Below are positions 32,935 to 45,274 of a DNA stretch of 64,000 bases, piece after piece. This stretch comes from Plectrocnemia conspersa. Lineage: Eukaryota > Arthropoda > Insecta > Trichoptera > Polycentropodidae. The first letter of the stretch is position 1, and every line of letters starts with the position of its first letter. Below the pieces are notes generated by a model, which saw only the letters and a program-made list of their open reading frames with translations, did not search any database and was not told the DNA's origin. A program made the position numbers and the translations under genes. The stretch spans positions 1,302,001 to 1,366,000 of the forward strand of contig VTFK01000068.1 of NCBI GenBank assembly GCA_009617715.1, in the 5' to 3' direction.

Positions 32935-33960
32935 TAGTTCAGTAGTTCTGTAAGATACTAAAAATGTAATGTAATTTTTAATCTTTAAAACCAAGCAGTT
33001 AAGAGCGTTAAAAAGTTAAATGTCTCAAATGGCTCGTATGGGGGTCCGATCGAACTGATGCATCGCTTGTTTTCAAGCAAAAATATATATTTTTTATATT
33101 TTACTTAGATGAACTTTAGGCTTCTCAACATTTCATATATATAGCGATCTTTTCGTTAAAATTTAAACCTACTGAGTAACGAGTGTTTAAGTTTTTATAC
33201 TTGTCGCCATTTTGCAAAAAATTGTCACATTGGATTTTGCTAACGAACATATATAGGGTGCTCAAGAATTCTATACTGTCACCAAAATTCAACTTTAAAT
33301 ATGTATAAATAAGCTCACACTGACCTAAACTATATTGCAAGTCTTATAAGCGTATGTATGGTGGGTCGATTGACTCATAACACTAAACGTTTTTTTTTTT
33401 TAATTTATAATTTTTTTAAACAGTATCATAAGTATATTCGAAAACTCTATTTTGTATTAAAAATTCAAGTCTATATCTTTAAAAAGAACCAAATACTAGC
33501 GTTAATTATATGCCAAGTCCCATAAAAGCTCGTTTGGGGGCCCGGTCAATTTACCATAGGACTCGTTTATTATTTAAAAAAAATAATTAAAAAAAAATTT
33601 AAATGCAAATTAAGCTCTTAAACACTTTTTGCATACGAAATTTTTCAGTAAGATTTCATTTTGCAAAGTTATGACACTTTTAATTTTTACATTGGCCGCC
33701 AATTTGTAAAAAAAAATATATTTTTTTAATACAGAACGTATAGGGGATGCTCGGTAGTTCTATACGATACTAAAAATGTAATTTTTAATCTTTAAAACCA
33801 AGCAGTTAAGAGCGTTAACTCTTCTGAAAGTCTCAAAATTGCTCGTATGGGGGTCCGATCGAACTGATTCATCGCTTGTTTTGAAACAAAAAACTATTTT
33901 TTTTATATTTTATTTAGATGAAGTTTAGGCTTTTAAACGTTTCATATATAGCGAATTAAA
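32935..33960 (+). repeat. three-unit diverged repeat array
   Basis: Units start near 32935, 33255 and 33745, the latter two with (A/G)GGTGCTC- or GGGATGCTC-type leads and an AATTCTATAC or AGTTCTATAC block. Units 1 and 3 are very similar: AAAACCAAGCAGTTAAGAGC, then GGGGGTCCGATCGAACTGAT, then GATGAA(C/G)TTTAGGCTT and TTTCATATATA. Unit 2 is more diverged but keeps GCTCGTTTGGGGGCCCGGTC at the same point. An inverted single unit lies at 1080-1265. It is non-coding, satellite-like or a decayed mobile repeat. Confidence 0.65.
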
Positions 33961-35322
33961 AATTAATAATCATTGAAAATTAAATAAACCCAATAGACAC
34001 TAATAATTGGATATGCAAATAATTACCATAAAGCGCTTCTTTACTTTTGTACAACAAAATCAGACACAATTTGAAGGCTGGTTTTTCTCGGAGCAATACT
34101 TGTTGAAAAGTATTTTCTCAGATTACTCAGCGGAAAATCAGTTTGAGCGCACATTTAAAACGCCCCCATAATTTTAAACTCAACAAAAAATGTAACGGGT
34201 CTGTGCCGGTTTAATTTATTGAATACGACAAGAGATGATATCGTCGAAGGTCGATTATAAAACGACATTGTCCGCAGACTCGGCAATTGCCGGGAACAAA
34301 TGTCACCATTAGGCAGTAGTGCGACCATGATACATTTTTTTATAATATATTGAAACGATACTTTATCAAGCGTGGCGAATAAAAAAATAATATGTACATT
34401 ATAGCTTTATTTGATTACACACATTAAGCAAAATTGTATTAATAACGAGTTTAAAAAAGTAAACGATTATATTGTAGCCTAAGGACGCGGATGAATATTC
34501 TTTATTGCTTCATTTATATTAATTCGTATTATTTATTATATTTTATGACTAGATAAGTATAATAATATAATCAAGTATAAAGAGTAATTTTATTCTCAAG
34601 ATAAAAAAATATTAATTTTATATTCAGTTGCAATTGCAATATAACAAAACTAAGCTATAATATAGCATTAAATATAATTTATATAAAAAGTAAATAAAAA
34701 AATGTATCACTTAAATGAATGGTCACCCATTTGTAGTGGGTTTCCTAACGCCATTTAAATATTCAAATACACTCTTGGCTTCTGCTCATCCAATCTGCCG
34801 GAAGAGTAAAATTTATTGTTCATTTTATAAATAAATTCACATTTTTTCAGGCGTCCGAGACACTAAAACGAAACAAATCAACACCACTGAACAAATTGTG
34901 ACAAGATGCTGTATATTTTTTAATTCAATTCGGAAAATGTATATTGTGAAAACTAAACAAGTATATCTAGTATTAGATTAATAAAAAATATATTATAAAC
35001 TTTTTATGTATCAGTATTTCGCACTACGTATTCAAATTCCTAACTAATTATAACAAGCGCTAAATTGAACTTTTGATAGCTGAATCGAATCGCTAATGAG
35101 AATAGAGTAAACAGGTATTATACCTAAAAAAAATCGCTTATATGATTTGGGTCGATGAGAATAATATCAATAAAACATATATTATTAAAGCAATTATAAT
35201 AAATAAAACATGCTTGAGTTTGCTTTTGAATTGGTAGTTCCACTATGGCATAATTATAATTTAAGTCCAATACGTTAAATCAATGCAATAAATATAATAT
35301 GTAACATAGTATACCATAATAG
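33961..35322. other. AT-rich, nothing recognised
   Basis: No reverse-transcriptase motif or other coding signal was found upstream of the LINE fragment that follows. Confidence 0.45.
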
Positions 35323-36000
35323 ACAATAAAAATATTTTTTAGTTGTATTTTAATAATTATTATACATGTTTTATATAAATTACTTTTTATTTTGCGTATT
35401 GATGTTAAGAGCAATCAGCTTTTTTTCAAAAATAAAAATCGACTATATAAAGAAAAACTAATGATACAGCTGAAAAGAATTTTAAAACATGTTTTTATGG
35501 TTAAATCTGAATCGTTATACAAGATGTACAAGATGCAACAAGTGTTTTTTGATGATGTATGTAAAAAGAACACTTGGATAGATCGCCAGATACGAATTTT
35601 TGAGAAAATAGACCCGCGGTATGACGCTCACATTTCCTTTCCAGAACAATTAACACTTTTAGTCTTTGTAGTGCATAAGTATGGATTAAAATATCCGCAA
35701 AATTTCAAGATAAAAGACAAAGTAGTCTTAAATAAAATAGATTTTTTAGTTTTATTAGTTAATAATATGTTAAAAAAAAATGTTTTAATAATAAATAAAG
35801 ATGTACATATTTTTAATACTAGAAAAAAGAAAAATTTAAGGATAGTTAGGTATAAGAAAACGTGTACGGCCGGGGGAATTATGTACAGAAGTGTGAATTT
35901 GTATAATAATATTCCTAGGACAATCCGCAAAAATAAAACTGTAACAGGTTACTTGAATAGAATAAAAAAACACCTTCCTGGATTAAGAAATAATTTATAA
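35323..36000 (+). CDS. intact C-terminal reading frame of a LINE-type retrotransposon
   Basis: The frame is open from 35323 to the TAA at 36000; the first ATG is at 35461, giving 179 residues, so any earlier start is non-ATG. The C-terminal half, NKDVHIFNT...NLRIVRYKKT...GGIMYRSVNLYNNIPRTIRK...RIKKHL, matches the carboxy-terminal pattern of jockey/CR1-type reverse transcriptases (YKKT...LYNSLP...IKKHL). It also matches the minus-strand translation of the nested LINE at 38713-39440 (NKDVHKYNT...NLKIIKYKKT...GIMYGGFDLYNSLP). The N-terminal half (MIQLKRILKHVF...FPEQLTLLVFVV) is lysine-rich and does not resemble the reverse transcriptase of the nested copy. The catalytic YxDD region is absent, so this is a 5-prime-truncated or chimeric copy. 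The absence of stops is striking. Confidence 0.6.
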   Translation, partial: TIKIFFSCILIIIIHVLYKLLFILRIDVKSNQLFFKNKNRLYKEKLMIQLKRILKHVFMVKSESLYKMYKMQQVFFDDVCKKNTWIDRQIRIFEKIDPRYDAHISFPEQLTLLVFVVHKYGLKYPQNFKIKDKVVLNKIDFLVLLVNNMLKKNVLIINKDVHIFNTRKKKNLRIVRYKKTCTAGGIMYRSVNLYNNIPRTIRKNKTVTGYLNRIKKHLPGLRNNL

Positions 36001-36110
36001 TATAAGTCTTTCTTTTATTATTTTCTGTTTATAATATATATTATATGATTGTTTAATTAAAATTTTTAATTAGTGTAAAAATTAGCTATAAAAAGCTAAA
36101 ATAAATTTAA
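35323..36110 (+). mobile_element. 5-prime-truncated LINE with conserved 3-prime UTR
   Basis: After the stop at 36000 the sequence ATAATATAAGTCTTTCTTTT, and at 36075-36106 GTGTAAAAATTAGCTAT...AAGCTAAAATAAAT, aligns with the minus-strand 3-prime end of the nested copy: ATAATATTAAGACTTTATT, then GATGTAAAGATTAGCTATTA and AGCTAAATAAATTAAT. Shared coding end plus shared UTR identify the two as members of one LINE family. The tail after 36106 is short and A-rich. No target duplication could be fixed. Confidence 0.65.
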
Positions 36111-38550
36111 AAATCCTTATTTGATGATATAATTTTGGTAACATAACTAACGAAATTTTAATTGCATGAATGCATTTTTTAAAATAAAATAATTTAAATT
36201 TATTAACAAATAATTTAGGCATGATGCAAAAACCTTATTGTTATAAAAATGTTCTTCGACATTGCTTTGGTTGAAAAATAGTCATTCAAAGATTCTAGTC
36301 TTCCACATACAAAGTGTAAACAACCGATCGTTTCTCATATTCACAATAAAATGCTAGGGAAAACCGTTTAACGGAGCAGGTAGCGAAACCTAAAAATCTT
36401 AACATTGACAGTTTTACGTAAACGTTCTGACGTAATACACATGTAACCATAAAACAATATTATAAATATATAAGATAAGAATGGAATTCCAGTGGCCACA
36501 GATGATTGTTTAAAAAATATTAAAAATAGGGATATGTTTATATATTTGTTTATTTTAAGCCTTTTTTGTATCATAACAGGTGTTAACCTAATGCATTACA
36601 ACTGAATCAAACCCTACAAGTAAGTAGTAAGACACAGACTAAAATCAAAGTTTGTAAATCATATTAAACAAAAAGCCTTTCCACTTCGATCATCAGCTTT
36701 GGACCACTCATCTTAAGTCGCTAAGTCTTCAAAACGATGCAGATTCGCGGAATAAGCGATACACATATTTAAATATAAATGTATTACACATTTTTGTTTT
36801 AAAATCCGATTCTTCTATTCAAAGAAACTGCTGCTTAAATTATTTACCAAATTGTTGATATGTATAGCAATAACGACATGAATTAAAACCAGGAGGAAAT
36901 TAAACTAAGAAGAAGCGACGTTAATGAACAATTTGCAACGTATACAAAGATCGATTAAATAGATTAACATTGTTTAGAAATGTACTTTATTAAATGGTTA
37001 TCAAAATATTAGACTTGAAATTTCGTGTATTTAGGACTGGACTTTAATGATGAATTAATTAGTCGTTTTAATAGGCGTTGACCGGTGAACTGTATTAATA
37101 ATTTAAAGTGTTTATTTATTTTTTGGCGTACTTCATGAAACTGAAAGAATAGAATAAGCGCAACGAACTCGTTCAGGTAAAAATAAATGTAAGGGACAAT
37201 CCCAAAGTAAAAAAATTATTTTAGATTTTATATCTTTACGAATATCTGTTCACATAATCGTCGCTAATTTTTTTCGCGACGGCATTTACTTTTTAAAAAT
37301 AAATTCAATGAGCTAACGCCTAATATTTTCGGCTAGAAAGCGTTAGGGTGGGAGTTCAACAGCCCCCTTCAGTCTGGCTACAGAGGAGGGTCCCGGCCTA
37401 AACTTTTAATGAATCATTTCACTTTAACGACCATGCCCAACTCGGTCTCGATTGGTATCCGAGTGTCTAGCAAATTTGACCGAGTATGGCTGGGCGCTCA
37501 GTCAATGAAACCAGCGTGGGTCGCTTTTTATTGTATTACTATAAATGGCCATGGTGATCCACAATAAAATAGTACTACTATGAGCCGGTGAAGTCATTAC
37601 TGAGTGGGAAGGGACCACAGACTGTTTTATATGCAGCAGCGCTGGTGTGTCGAAACTTTAGCGAGACTGCTCAATGGGTGATCCAATGAGAAGTTTTCTC
37701 ACCAACGAACTTATGAAAAAGTGGCTGTTAAATAAGGGCATGTCGATAAGAAAGAGTTAACATTGTAGAATAAACGAGTTTTATGAAAGTATTACAATTA
37801 ATGATACAAGTATATTTACTAGAGCAGGGATGGCAAAACTTTTGAGAACTTATTACTCGATATTCGAAAAATAAGGCAAAACTAAAATGTTGAATCAAAC
37901 TGCAAACATAGCACAGTAAGTAGTCTTCACAGCCATAATTGTTCATAATATTCGAAACCGTATTTTTAAATGCTAATATATCATAAACCTCAAATCTATA
38001 ATAAATAGTTATATTAACATTTTTTCGTATTTATAAAACGCTGCGAACGTTAAGAATGGAAATTACTATTTTGACTGAATTTTTTCAACTTACTTGTAAA
38101 AAAATGTTTTTAATAAGCGGACAAAATTTTCACGATTGTCCTTCCGATTTTAAACGCTTATTTTTAAATTTTTATTTTTATCAAAAAAATATGTGATGTA
38201 AGCGTAAAGAGATTATCAATCAATTGTTCTCAATTAATTCAATAAAGTTAATCTTATTATCAGTTAGTAAACCATATTTAATGTATCTTTATTACATTTT
38301 TATCCATGTTTACCTCTTTATTATAATATTTTATCCATGATTTTTCCATGAATACCTTAGACTAGAGCGGTTCAACTTATGTTAGCACACAAAGTATTTT
38401 TTGAACAGGGAATTTAAAAATCACTTATTGTCACCTTAAATTTTAATTTTATTTATTCGATACTAATGATAATAATAAAAAAATATTTCATAAAATGTTC
38501 AAAATAACATATTCTAGATAAAAATCTGAAAAATCCATATGAGTTTAAAA
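36111..38550. other. AT-rich spacer with one GC-richer patch
   Basis: No gene is seen. A patch at about 37320-37660 is richer in G+C (for example GGCTGGGCGCTCAGTC near 37489). It may be an old non-coding repeat, but no family, promoter boxes or coding frame could be recognised. Confidence 0.4.
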
Positions 38551-39830
38551 GAATCTTTGGGGAATAAAATTATTAACGAACAGTTTGATTTCCGTTAAAA
38601 TCGCTCGATAATACATCAACTTAATAGTTAAACGGAGAACATTGCGCTAATTTAAATAATTTCATGTTAGATATAGAAAAGCTTTCGACACAGTATGACA
38701 TGACAATTTAATTAATTTATTTATTTATTTATTTTATTAATTTATTTAGCTTAATAGCTAATCTTTACATCTAACAAATTTAGTAAAAATATATAAAAAT
38801 ATATAAAAAATACATAACAGAAAGAAAAAATAAAAATATACAATAATAAAGTCTTAATATTATAATTTATTTCTATATGTACGAAGGTGTTTTTTTATTC
38901 TATTTATGAAACCCGTTATATTTTTGCTGTTTCTCTTTCTCTTGGAAGACTATTATATAAATCAAAACCTCCGTACATAATTCCCTAACTCGTTTTCTTA
39001 TACTTAATTATCTTTAAATTTTCTCTATTTATAGTATTATATTTATGTACATCTTTATTTCTTATTAAATACTTATTAAAATATTCTGGTAACATATTAT
39101 TTTCTAACTTATATATAAATACTAAAACATTCATACTCAATATTTCTTGAACATTCAACCATCCTAAATACTTTTTACAATTAGTTAATCTATTTTTTAT
39201 TTAAGATTACTCTCAAATTTTGTAATTTTGCAACATTTGTTTATCTAATTTATTTAACATATTTAACAGTGTTGCACAATAATTAAAATGGGGCAATATT
39301 ATATAATACTATTGTAAATTATTTTTTTTGTATTTATACTTAATATATTTCTTAATCTAGATAATAAACCTATTTTTCTACTATTTTTTTTTAATATGTA
39401 ATTACAATGTTCTTTAAAATTTAATTTTGTATCAACAAACTATACAAAAACAATAACCCTGACTATCTGCTACGTATCACTAATACCTAGTAATGAGCTC
39501 TCAAATCCGCGTAGAATTCCAATTTGTGGGGTTCCTCATGGAAGTTTGATAGGACCGTTCCTCTTTATCTTGTATACAAACGATATCCCAAAAATAAAAA
39601 ATACGCTGATGATACAGCTATTTTAACCAGTGCTTACGGTCTTAAACCAATCGCAAATGAACTACAACAATCTTAAATAAGTATTTTGAGAGGAGGAAAA
39701 TTAAAATCAACCGAATTAAAACAGAAGCAATTGTTTTCACAAAACGTAGACAAATTTTACCACCACTTCTAAATGAAGAGAGCAGGTAAACACAATCAAC
39801 AGCTAAAAGCAAGTAGTGGGACATTTTGTA
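38551..39830 (+). pseudogene. reverse-transcriptase pseudogene (jockey/CR1 type), interrupted
   Basis: The first part (38551-38715) reads IINEQFDFR, a stop, NRSIIHQL, then after a shift LDIEKAFDTV, a stop where tryptophan is expected, and HDNLI. These are reverse-transcriptase motifs ending in the first catalytic aspartate block (xAFDxVWHxxLI). The second part (39445-39830) reads PICGVPHGSLIGPFLFILYT, matching GVPQGSxLGPLLFxxY. After a frameshift come YADDTAIL (about 39602), the catalytic YxDD box, and KINRIKTEAIVFTKRR. The gap is filled by an antisense LINE (38713-39440). It is dead, with stops and shifts. Confidence 0.8.
38713..39440 (-). mobile_element. antisense LINE copy nested in the RT pseudogene
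   Basis: The minus strand from about 39435 reads VDTKLNFKEHCNYILKK, then RKIGLLSRLRNILSINTKK, IIYNSII, then YLGWLNVQEILSMNVLVFIY, NNMLPEYFNKYLIRNKDVHK, NLKIIKYKKT, GIMYGG and LYNSLP, with stops and shifts. This is the thumb and C-terminal part of a LINE reverse transcriptase. Its 3-prime end, with an AGCTAAATAAAT-type tail of (AAAT)n, lies at about 38713 and abuts HDNLI of the host pseudogene. It is the same family as 35323-36110. The order of events is clear: RT pseudogene first, nested LINE later. Confidence 0.75.
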
Positions 39831-39919
39831 ATGATCTATCTGTACATATATGAACTATCAATTATAATTATATATACAATAATCACTAATTTTAATCTTC
39901 CATACACGATAGAAATTAA

Positions 39920-40000
39920 TGAACAATATGGCTAAAATGTGATTCAAACTTCTTTCATGTATTAGTTACTGACGCATACCACTTGTCTATCGTGCTGGTT
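39920..40000 (-). mobile_element. tRNA-derived SINE-like fragment
   Basis: On the minus strand CACGATAGACAAGTGGTATG, CGTCAGTAACTAATAC and GAAGAAGTTTGAATCACA align base by base with the fragment at 52925-53012: GATAGATCAGTGGTATAATT, CAGTGATTAATATCC, GATCTGGGTTCG. The TGGTAT...CAGT and GTTTGAATC blocks sit where polymerase III A and B boxes lie in a tRNA head. The body and tail are not defined. Confidence 0.45.
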
Positions 40001-42756
40001 AGGGTTTTTTAATAACCAGGATATGGGTTGAAACTCAGGGGCATTTCCGTGATTTTTTTAATATGGTGAAAAATAAAGCATTTTCATATTTTATAACAAT
40101 TCAATTGTATAATGAGTTACATTTGGTCCAATATTTACTATTTTTTTTTTATAAATAAATATTATATGTATATTTCAGCAGCCAAACGAACTACAATTTA
40201 GCTTTATCTATATTAAGTGTAGTTGACCCTTTACACTTGTGATGGCACTTTTTTTAAATACTCTTAGACTTACAGGTAAACTAATTTAAGACAAATTCAA
40301 AGAAACTTTATTATTAATTTTTTTAAATTTCTCATTTATAAATGCTGCCCAAAATGTAGAAAAACAAAGCATAACAATACAATGGATAATGTATGTCACT
40401 AAATTTTATTTTTTGAATGATGTTGCTGAAGTTCAAAAGAAATCATATCTGTCGGTAAGCAAGTAAAGAAGTAGCTGCATGTCGGATGTTCTTTGACTAG
40501 CAAAATAATGAGAGTTTAAAGTTTTGTAATAGTTAACAATATTTCGATCATCATTTGACTGCTAAATATTTTTAATTTATTGCTAAATTAAAATACGAAA
40601 TATCCAAGACTCGAAATAAAAATTCCCAGGTAGCAAAATTTCACAAAAACACGGGGATATCCAAGAATTTTTTCTCGGGATGAGTCGGGACGGAAACATT
40701 TGTGCTGGTCTAATGTATAACATCAGTGGAAATAGCTTGAGATGAGTTTTCATTTAAAAAAATGATATATGTTGTACCTTTTCAAATATTATTATACTTT
40801 TTACTGTGAATTTTGTGTTGTTTAATAAAAAAATATCTGTGTCAATACCAGATAAACAATAAAAATAAATCCGTTCGATTTTTGGGTCAAACTTTCGTGT
40901 TCGAAAAATTTAATATATTATGAAAAAAATGTTTTGGGAACTCTGTCTGAACTGTCCTGAAATCTGACAGTCAGCGCAGCATTGATCCAAACGATATTAT
41001 TATGTCTTAGCTCTCTAAATACTATTTTATGATATTTGCTGACATAGGATCTGTCAAAACGTTCGTCAGGATAAAAGTCCAACTATTACAGACAGTGACC
41101 GAAAAATATATATGTACATTAGAATCTTATTAGTTAGTACAAAATAAAAAAAAGGTCAGAAACGTTTTGGTCAAGTTTCTATGTAATAGCGTAAGTTATT
41201 ATTATAAGGCTCAAATACTATGCCAGCATGATAAACTAGTGATAAAGTCGGTGACTTATACCTAAAAGATCTGGATTCCAACCCCATAGCAACCCAAGTG
41301 ATTTTTTAATTTATATCCTGCCAGAAAGAAAGGTGATAGTTATATAAGTAAAGCTACAACCAATCATAAAAGATTATTTTTTATATGTTTCTAACTAATC
41401 TCAGAGATAAATAATTCAAATAAAACAGAGTTAAGTCGTGCATAATTGACATTAATTCAATATAAATCACTGATTTACCCATTGTAATGGATTAGGCTAA
41501 CGCCTGTCATGTTACAAACTGAAGATAAAAAATTGTGTTGTATGTCATTATTGTGTTCCAATAAGAGTTGATCCTATTTTTGTTTATTAGAAGACCGCAA
41601 AGATCAATAGTTTACTATTCACATTAGTGTTTCTTAACTGATTAAGAGTCTCATTACACGTGCGATGAGTCACCTCTTTCAGAATGATTGAGGAAAACGG
41701 TGAACCACTTTCATATATTACCACCGTGCGAACATTTCCGACACCCGTTATTTAAAGATTATTATTGCAAAATACATTGGCATTATAACATAATGATCGC
41801 TTTCGATCAAGATAAGAACGATTGATTTAGCACCGGATTGAATTTGATATTTATTGCAAGCGCAAAACACATCTGCGGAGTCTTGACACATAAGGTCACA
41901 CTTTCGAGTGGCAAACTTCAAACTGACAAAAGATCATAAAAAGGTTGATTTAAAAGGAGAAACCCGACTGGCTGCCCCACAAGGAGTTTTACTAAACCAC
42001 AAAAGGTGACATAAATCATTTGATCCTGACCTACCGGTGCATAAATTACTTTTGTATCGATCGCCACTTATGACCGACAAACACAACTTATACTGTACAA
42101 GTTTACAGTTTCTTGCCACAGGGATAAAAATAGATAATTATGTAAAATTACAAGCCTTACCAGCAGTGCATTAGTCACATTTAATGGCATACTTTCGATA
42201 ACATGCTTTAAAAAATAATAAAAATATTTTTTAAATACATAGTTTTACAAACTCAAGCAGAGGATGGCGGATATTTTCCTCTTAAAATCCTACACCACTA
42301 TATTAGTAATATTCTACCTAAAAACAGCACCCAAAATTTTTTTTTTAATTTGATGAATTCAGTATTAGTAATCAAAAAAAATTAAAAATAAATTAATTAG
42401 ACAAATAAAATTAAGGTACAATAATATAATTATATTTAAAAAATGTTTTACTGTAAAAATGTAAAACTTTAATTTAATATATAATATTGTGTGAGCTATT
42501 AACCATCTGCGCCATTAGTTACAATTTAGAAGTTACCATAACGACCACTTGAAGAACAAATAAAGAAATTTCCCACACTACATCAAGCCATTTCAACCAC
42601 ACATAACACTGAGAAGATAAATTTCGTTACCACAAAAAAAAAAAGCGACAACAGTTTAAAAAAATGGCACAGAGCATATAATAGCACAATCCGTCCCAAG
42701 ACGTTAACCATCCATTTTACCGCCGAAAAAACTACATTTTGTATGAGAAGACGCAT
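40001..42756. other. AT-rich spacer containing one SINE-like fragment
   Basis: Apart from the SINE-like fragment at 41235-41320, no gene or repeat is recognised. The short minus-strand frame near 42000 lacks any motif. Confidence 0.45.
41235..41320 (+). mobile_element. tRNA-derived SINE-like fragment
   Basis: GCATGATAAACTAGTGATAA, GTCGGTGACTTATACC and AAAGATCTGGATTCCAACCC align with the fragments at 39920 and 52925. GATTCCAACC stands in place of the B box (GGTTCGANNCC). The RNA could not fold as a functional tRNA, so I call it SINE-like. Confidence 0.45.
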
Positions 42757-42897
42757 TCAAACAATATGTTCAACCTGCATATATTGCTTTTGTTCTTCAA
42801 GCTCCAGACTGAGTTTTCTCTTAAAGTGTGAACACATTTTGGAGGCGTGTTTAAGAAGCGGTGCAATTGGTTCGTCAACATCCTCACCTGTGTTTCA
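42757..42897 (-). other. short coding-like frame, unknown
   Basis: On the minus strand about 46 codons end at a TGA (42757-42759) and read GEDVDEPIAPLLKHASKMCS and HFKRKLSLELEEQKQYMQVE, with an amphipathic, charged C-terminus. The frame begins just after an AACACAG|GTGAGG junction that could be a splice site of either kind. The residue composition looks more like real protein than the A+T-rich noise around it, but it is short and I recognise no family. Confidence 0.25.
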
Positions 42898-45274
42898 ACA
42901 GGATTATCTTAAACGATTACATATATTATATATAAAGAGACATCTAGGCAGACTTTGAGAGACTTGACACAGACAGAAGCTGAATCACGAGAAAACGACA
43001 CCACGACGACAATCGTATTCGGCAAAAAAATACAACTCGACACTTCGGCTAAGACTCTTGACTTTCAAAAGCTACATTAGTGACACGAGATTATTTTTAC
43101 GGTGTCCATTTGGCAGTAAAGTCACACCACTTTGGCTTGAAAACCCAAAAATATGTATCATAAAAATGCAGTTAAATATGACTTTTAAGTTGAAAAACAT
43201 TTCATTTCGCAGAAAATCTGCAATGCTTGGTAGAAAGAGAAACGTTCTCCATTTGCGTGATTAACGCTGCATACTTATTTTAAGACAAAATGTATTTTTT
43301 ATTCTAGGGGACATAACATTCCGTACCATACGGTCCGACAGGATATTAATAATATCAATTTTACTCGAGTCGTAGCGATAATAATTATTTTATATCAAGA
43401 CAATAAGCTTATCAATGAAAGCTAGAGTGGAATTATCTAAGGTTCAATTAAAATACCCCATAACCTGGAAGCTTATAAGAGTGACCAAATTTCAAGGAAG
43501 AATTAAGACTCTCCTCTAAATCATCCCAACTACAAGATTCATCAACGATACGCAAAATAACTTAATTTTATAACAATAGATACGCAAATCATATTTTTTT
43601 TATTTACACTTTCTACAGTTTTATTACTAAATTCTCTATTTTGCAATGTAATCGTATTTTTTTTAGACCGGACGTGATGCTTTTACATCTAGTGAGTATC
43701 AAATATTTTGTCCATTTTTAATCTAGATAATGGATGAGGTGTGTAAATATCTGATTACTAAATGGCTGCATAATATATCAAAAGAAAATATTAATCTGAT
43801 ATGATTCGATAATATAATGCGGCACGTGATGAGATCAAGATAATTTTAAAGCCTTACCATTCTAATAAAAAAATTACGATTAATAAATATGCTATAATAG
43901 ATTGAAAAAAAACTACTATATAATTAATTATGTTTGACTTAATTGAATTCTACTTATAGCAAAGTAAAATAAACGTCAATAAAAAACACAACTATTCGTC
44001 TCAATTAAATATCTATTTATTTATAAGCAAGTTAATAAATTAAAATTAAATAAACATATTTCATGTAAAACTTGAACCGGAACAAATTAAACAATACCTT
44101 GAAGTGCAATAATAATTTTGCTATGAGTTATTACAAACATATGTCTGCATTCTAATTAAATCCTATTATTTGAACCACAACGCATATTAAGAGTTGATTA
44201 AAGTAATACAAATAAGTGTTGAATACACATATTGATCTAGTGAAGTAGTGGTTTATGCAAATTATAAAGTGTCGGCACAAAATTCTTAGAAATTCTGTTA
44301 CTATGTTACCTACGTAATAAAATAAATTATTCCGTTTAATCATATTTTAAGCGAATTAATTATTTTAATTGAATGCTTGTTATGGTTTTAGGCCCGTCGA
44401 ACTAAATGGTGTCCATAACGCCACAGCTTTAAGGGTAAGGTTAAAGTACAGTGAAAGATATAAAAAAACTTATAGATTTTCTGGCAGGTCATGTACGTCA
44501 CGTTTAATAATTTTTCCTATATCCGGAAAATAGCTATTTTTAACGTTGAACCTTTTTTATTTTTACATGTTGAAATTCACAGTTAGACACGCGAAAACGC
44601 CTTTTTGCTCATCAGGTTGTGACGTAACATTTTGGAACTATGATCGTTTCCAAAGTCCGCTGGGACAGTTGCATTTAACAGTATTGTCGCAAAATGGCGG
44701 AGTGTAAAAGTCACATTTTTTCTATCAAAATCAAAATGACATAACAAAATTATTTCAATGAAAGTATTGTATTAAATTCTTTGACTATTGTTTATCATAC
44801 TTATTACTTTAATGAGACACATCCAGTAAAGTAAGGCACACAGTTTGTAATATTATCTAGTGATAACATAACCATTCTGAAAAGAGCTAAAAATACTACT
44901 CCTAAGATCTAAATTAATTTATTATGTAGACTAGAAGTTCAGGTTAAGAGTGAAGTGAAAAGTTTCAGTAGAAGTTACGAACGAAAGTTAAACTGCAAAC
45001 GATTTTTTTATAGCAGAAATGAGAAGAGATCAGCTATCCTAATTTTCCCGCAATTATTAAATTCGCAATCTCGTTTTAGCATTAATTTCACCAGAAAATA
45101 AATATTGTCTCGCTGGTCCACTGCCTAATTAATCACACTGCTAAAACGCCATTTTAGCAGCCTGACTACAAGATATTGTCAAAAGAAAATATACATTCAC
45201 TGTAACAGTCATTATGCAATAAATTAAAGCACTGTACTATTTTATTTGAAATTTATAACACTTGAAATCCCCGC
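42898..45274. other. AT-rich spacer
   Basis: No supported gene. The short open frame at 43058-43264 has no motif. Confidence 0.45.

Noticed and set aside
35628..35930. 100-codon minus-strand open frame
   Set aside because: It is the antisense shadow of the LINE-derived plus-strand frame at 35323-36000.
37320..37660. GC-richer patch considered as a SINE or LINE tail
   Set aside because: No polymerase III boxes, coding motif, tail or second copy could be found in the window.
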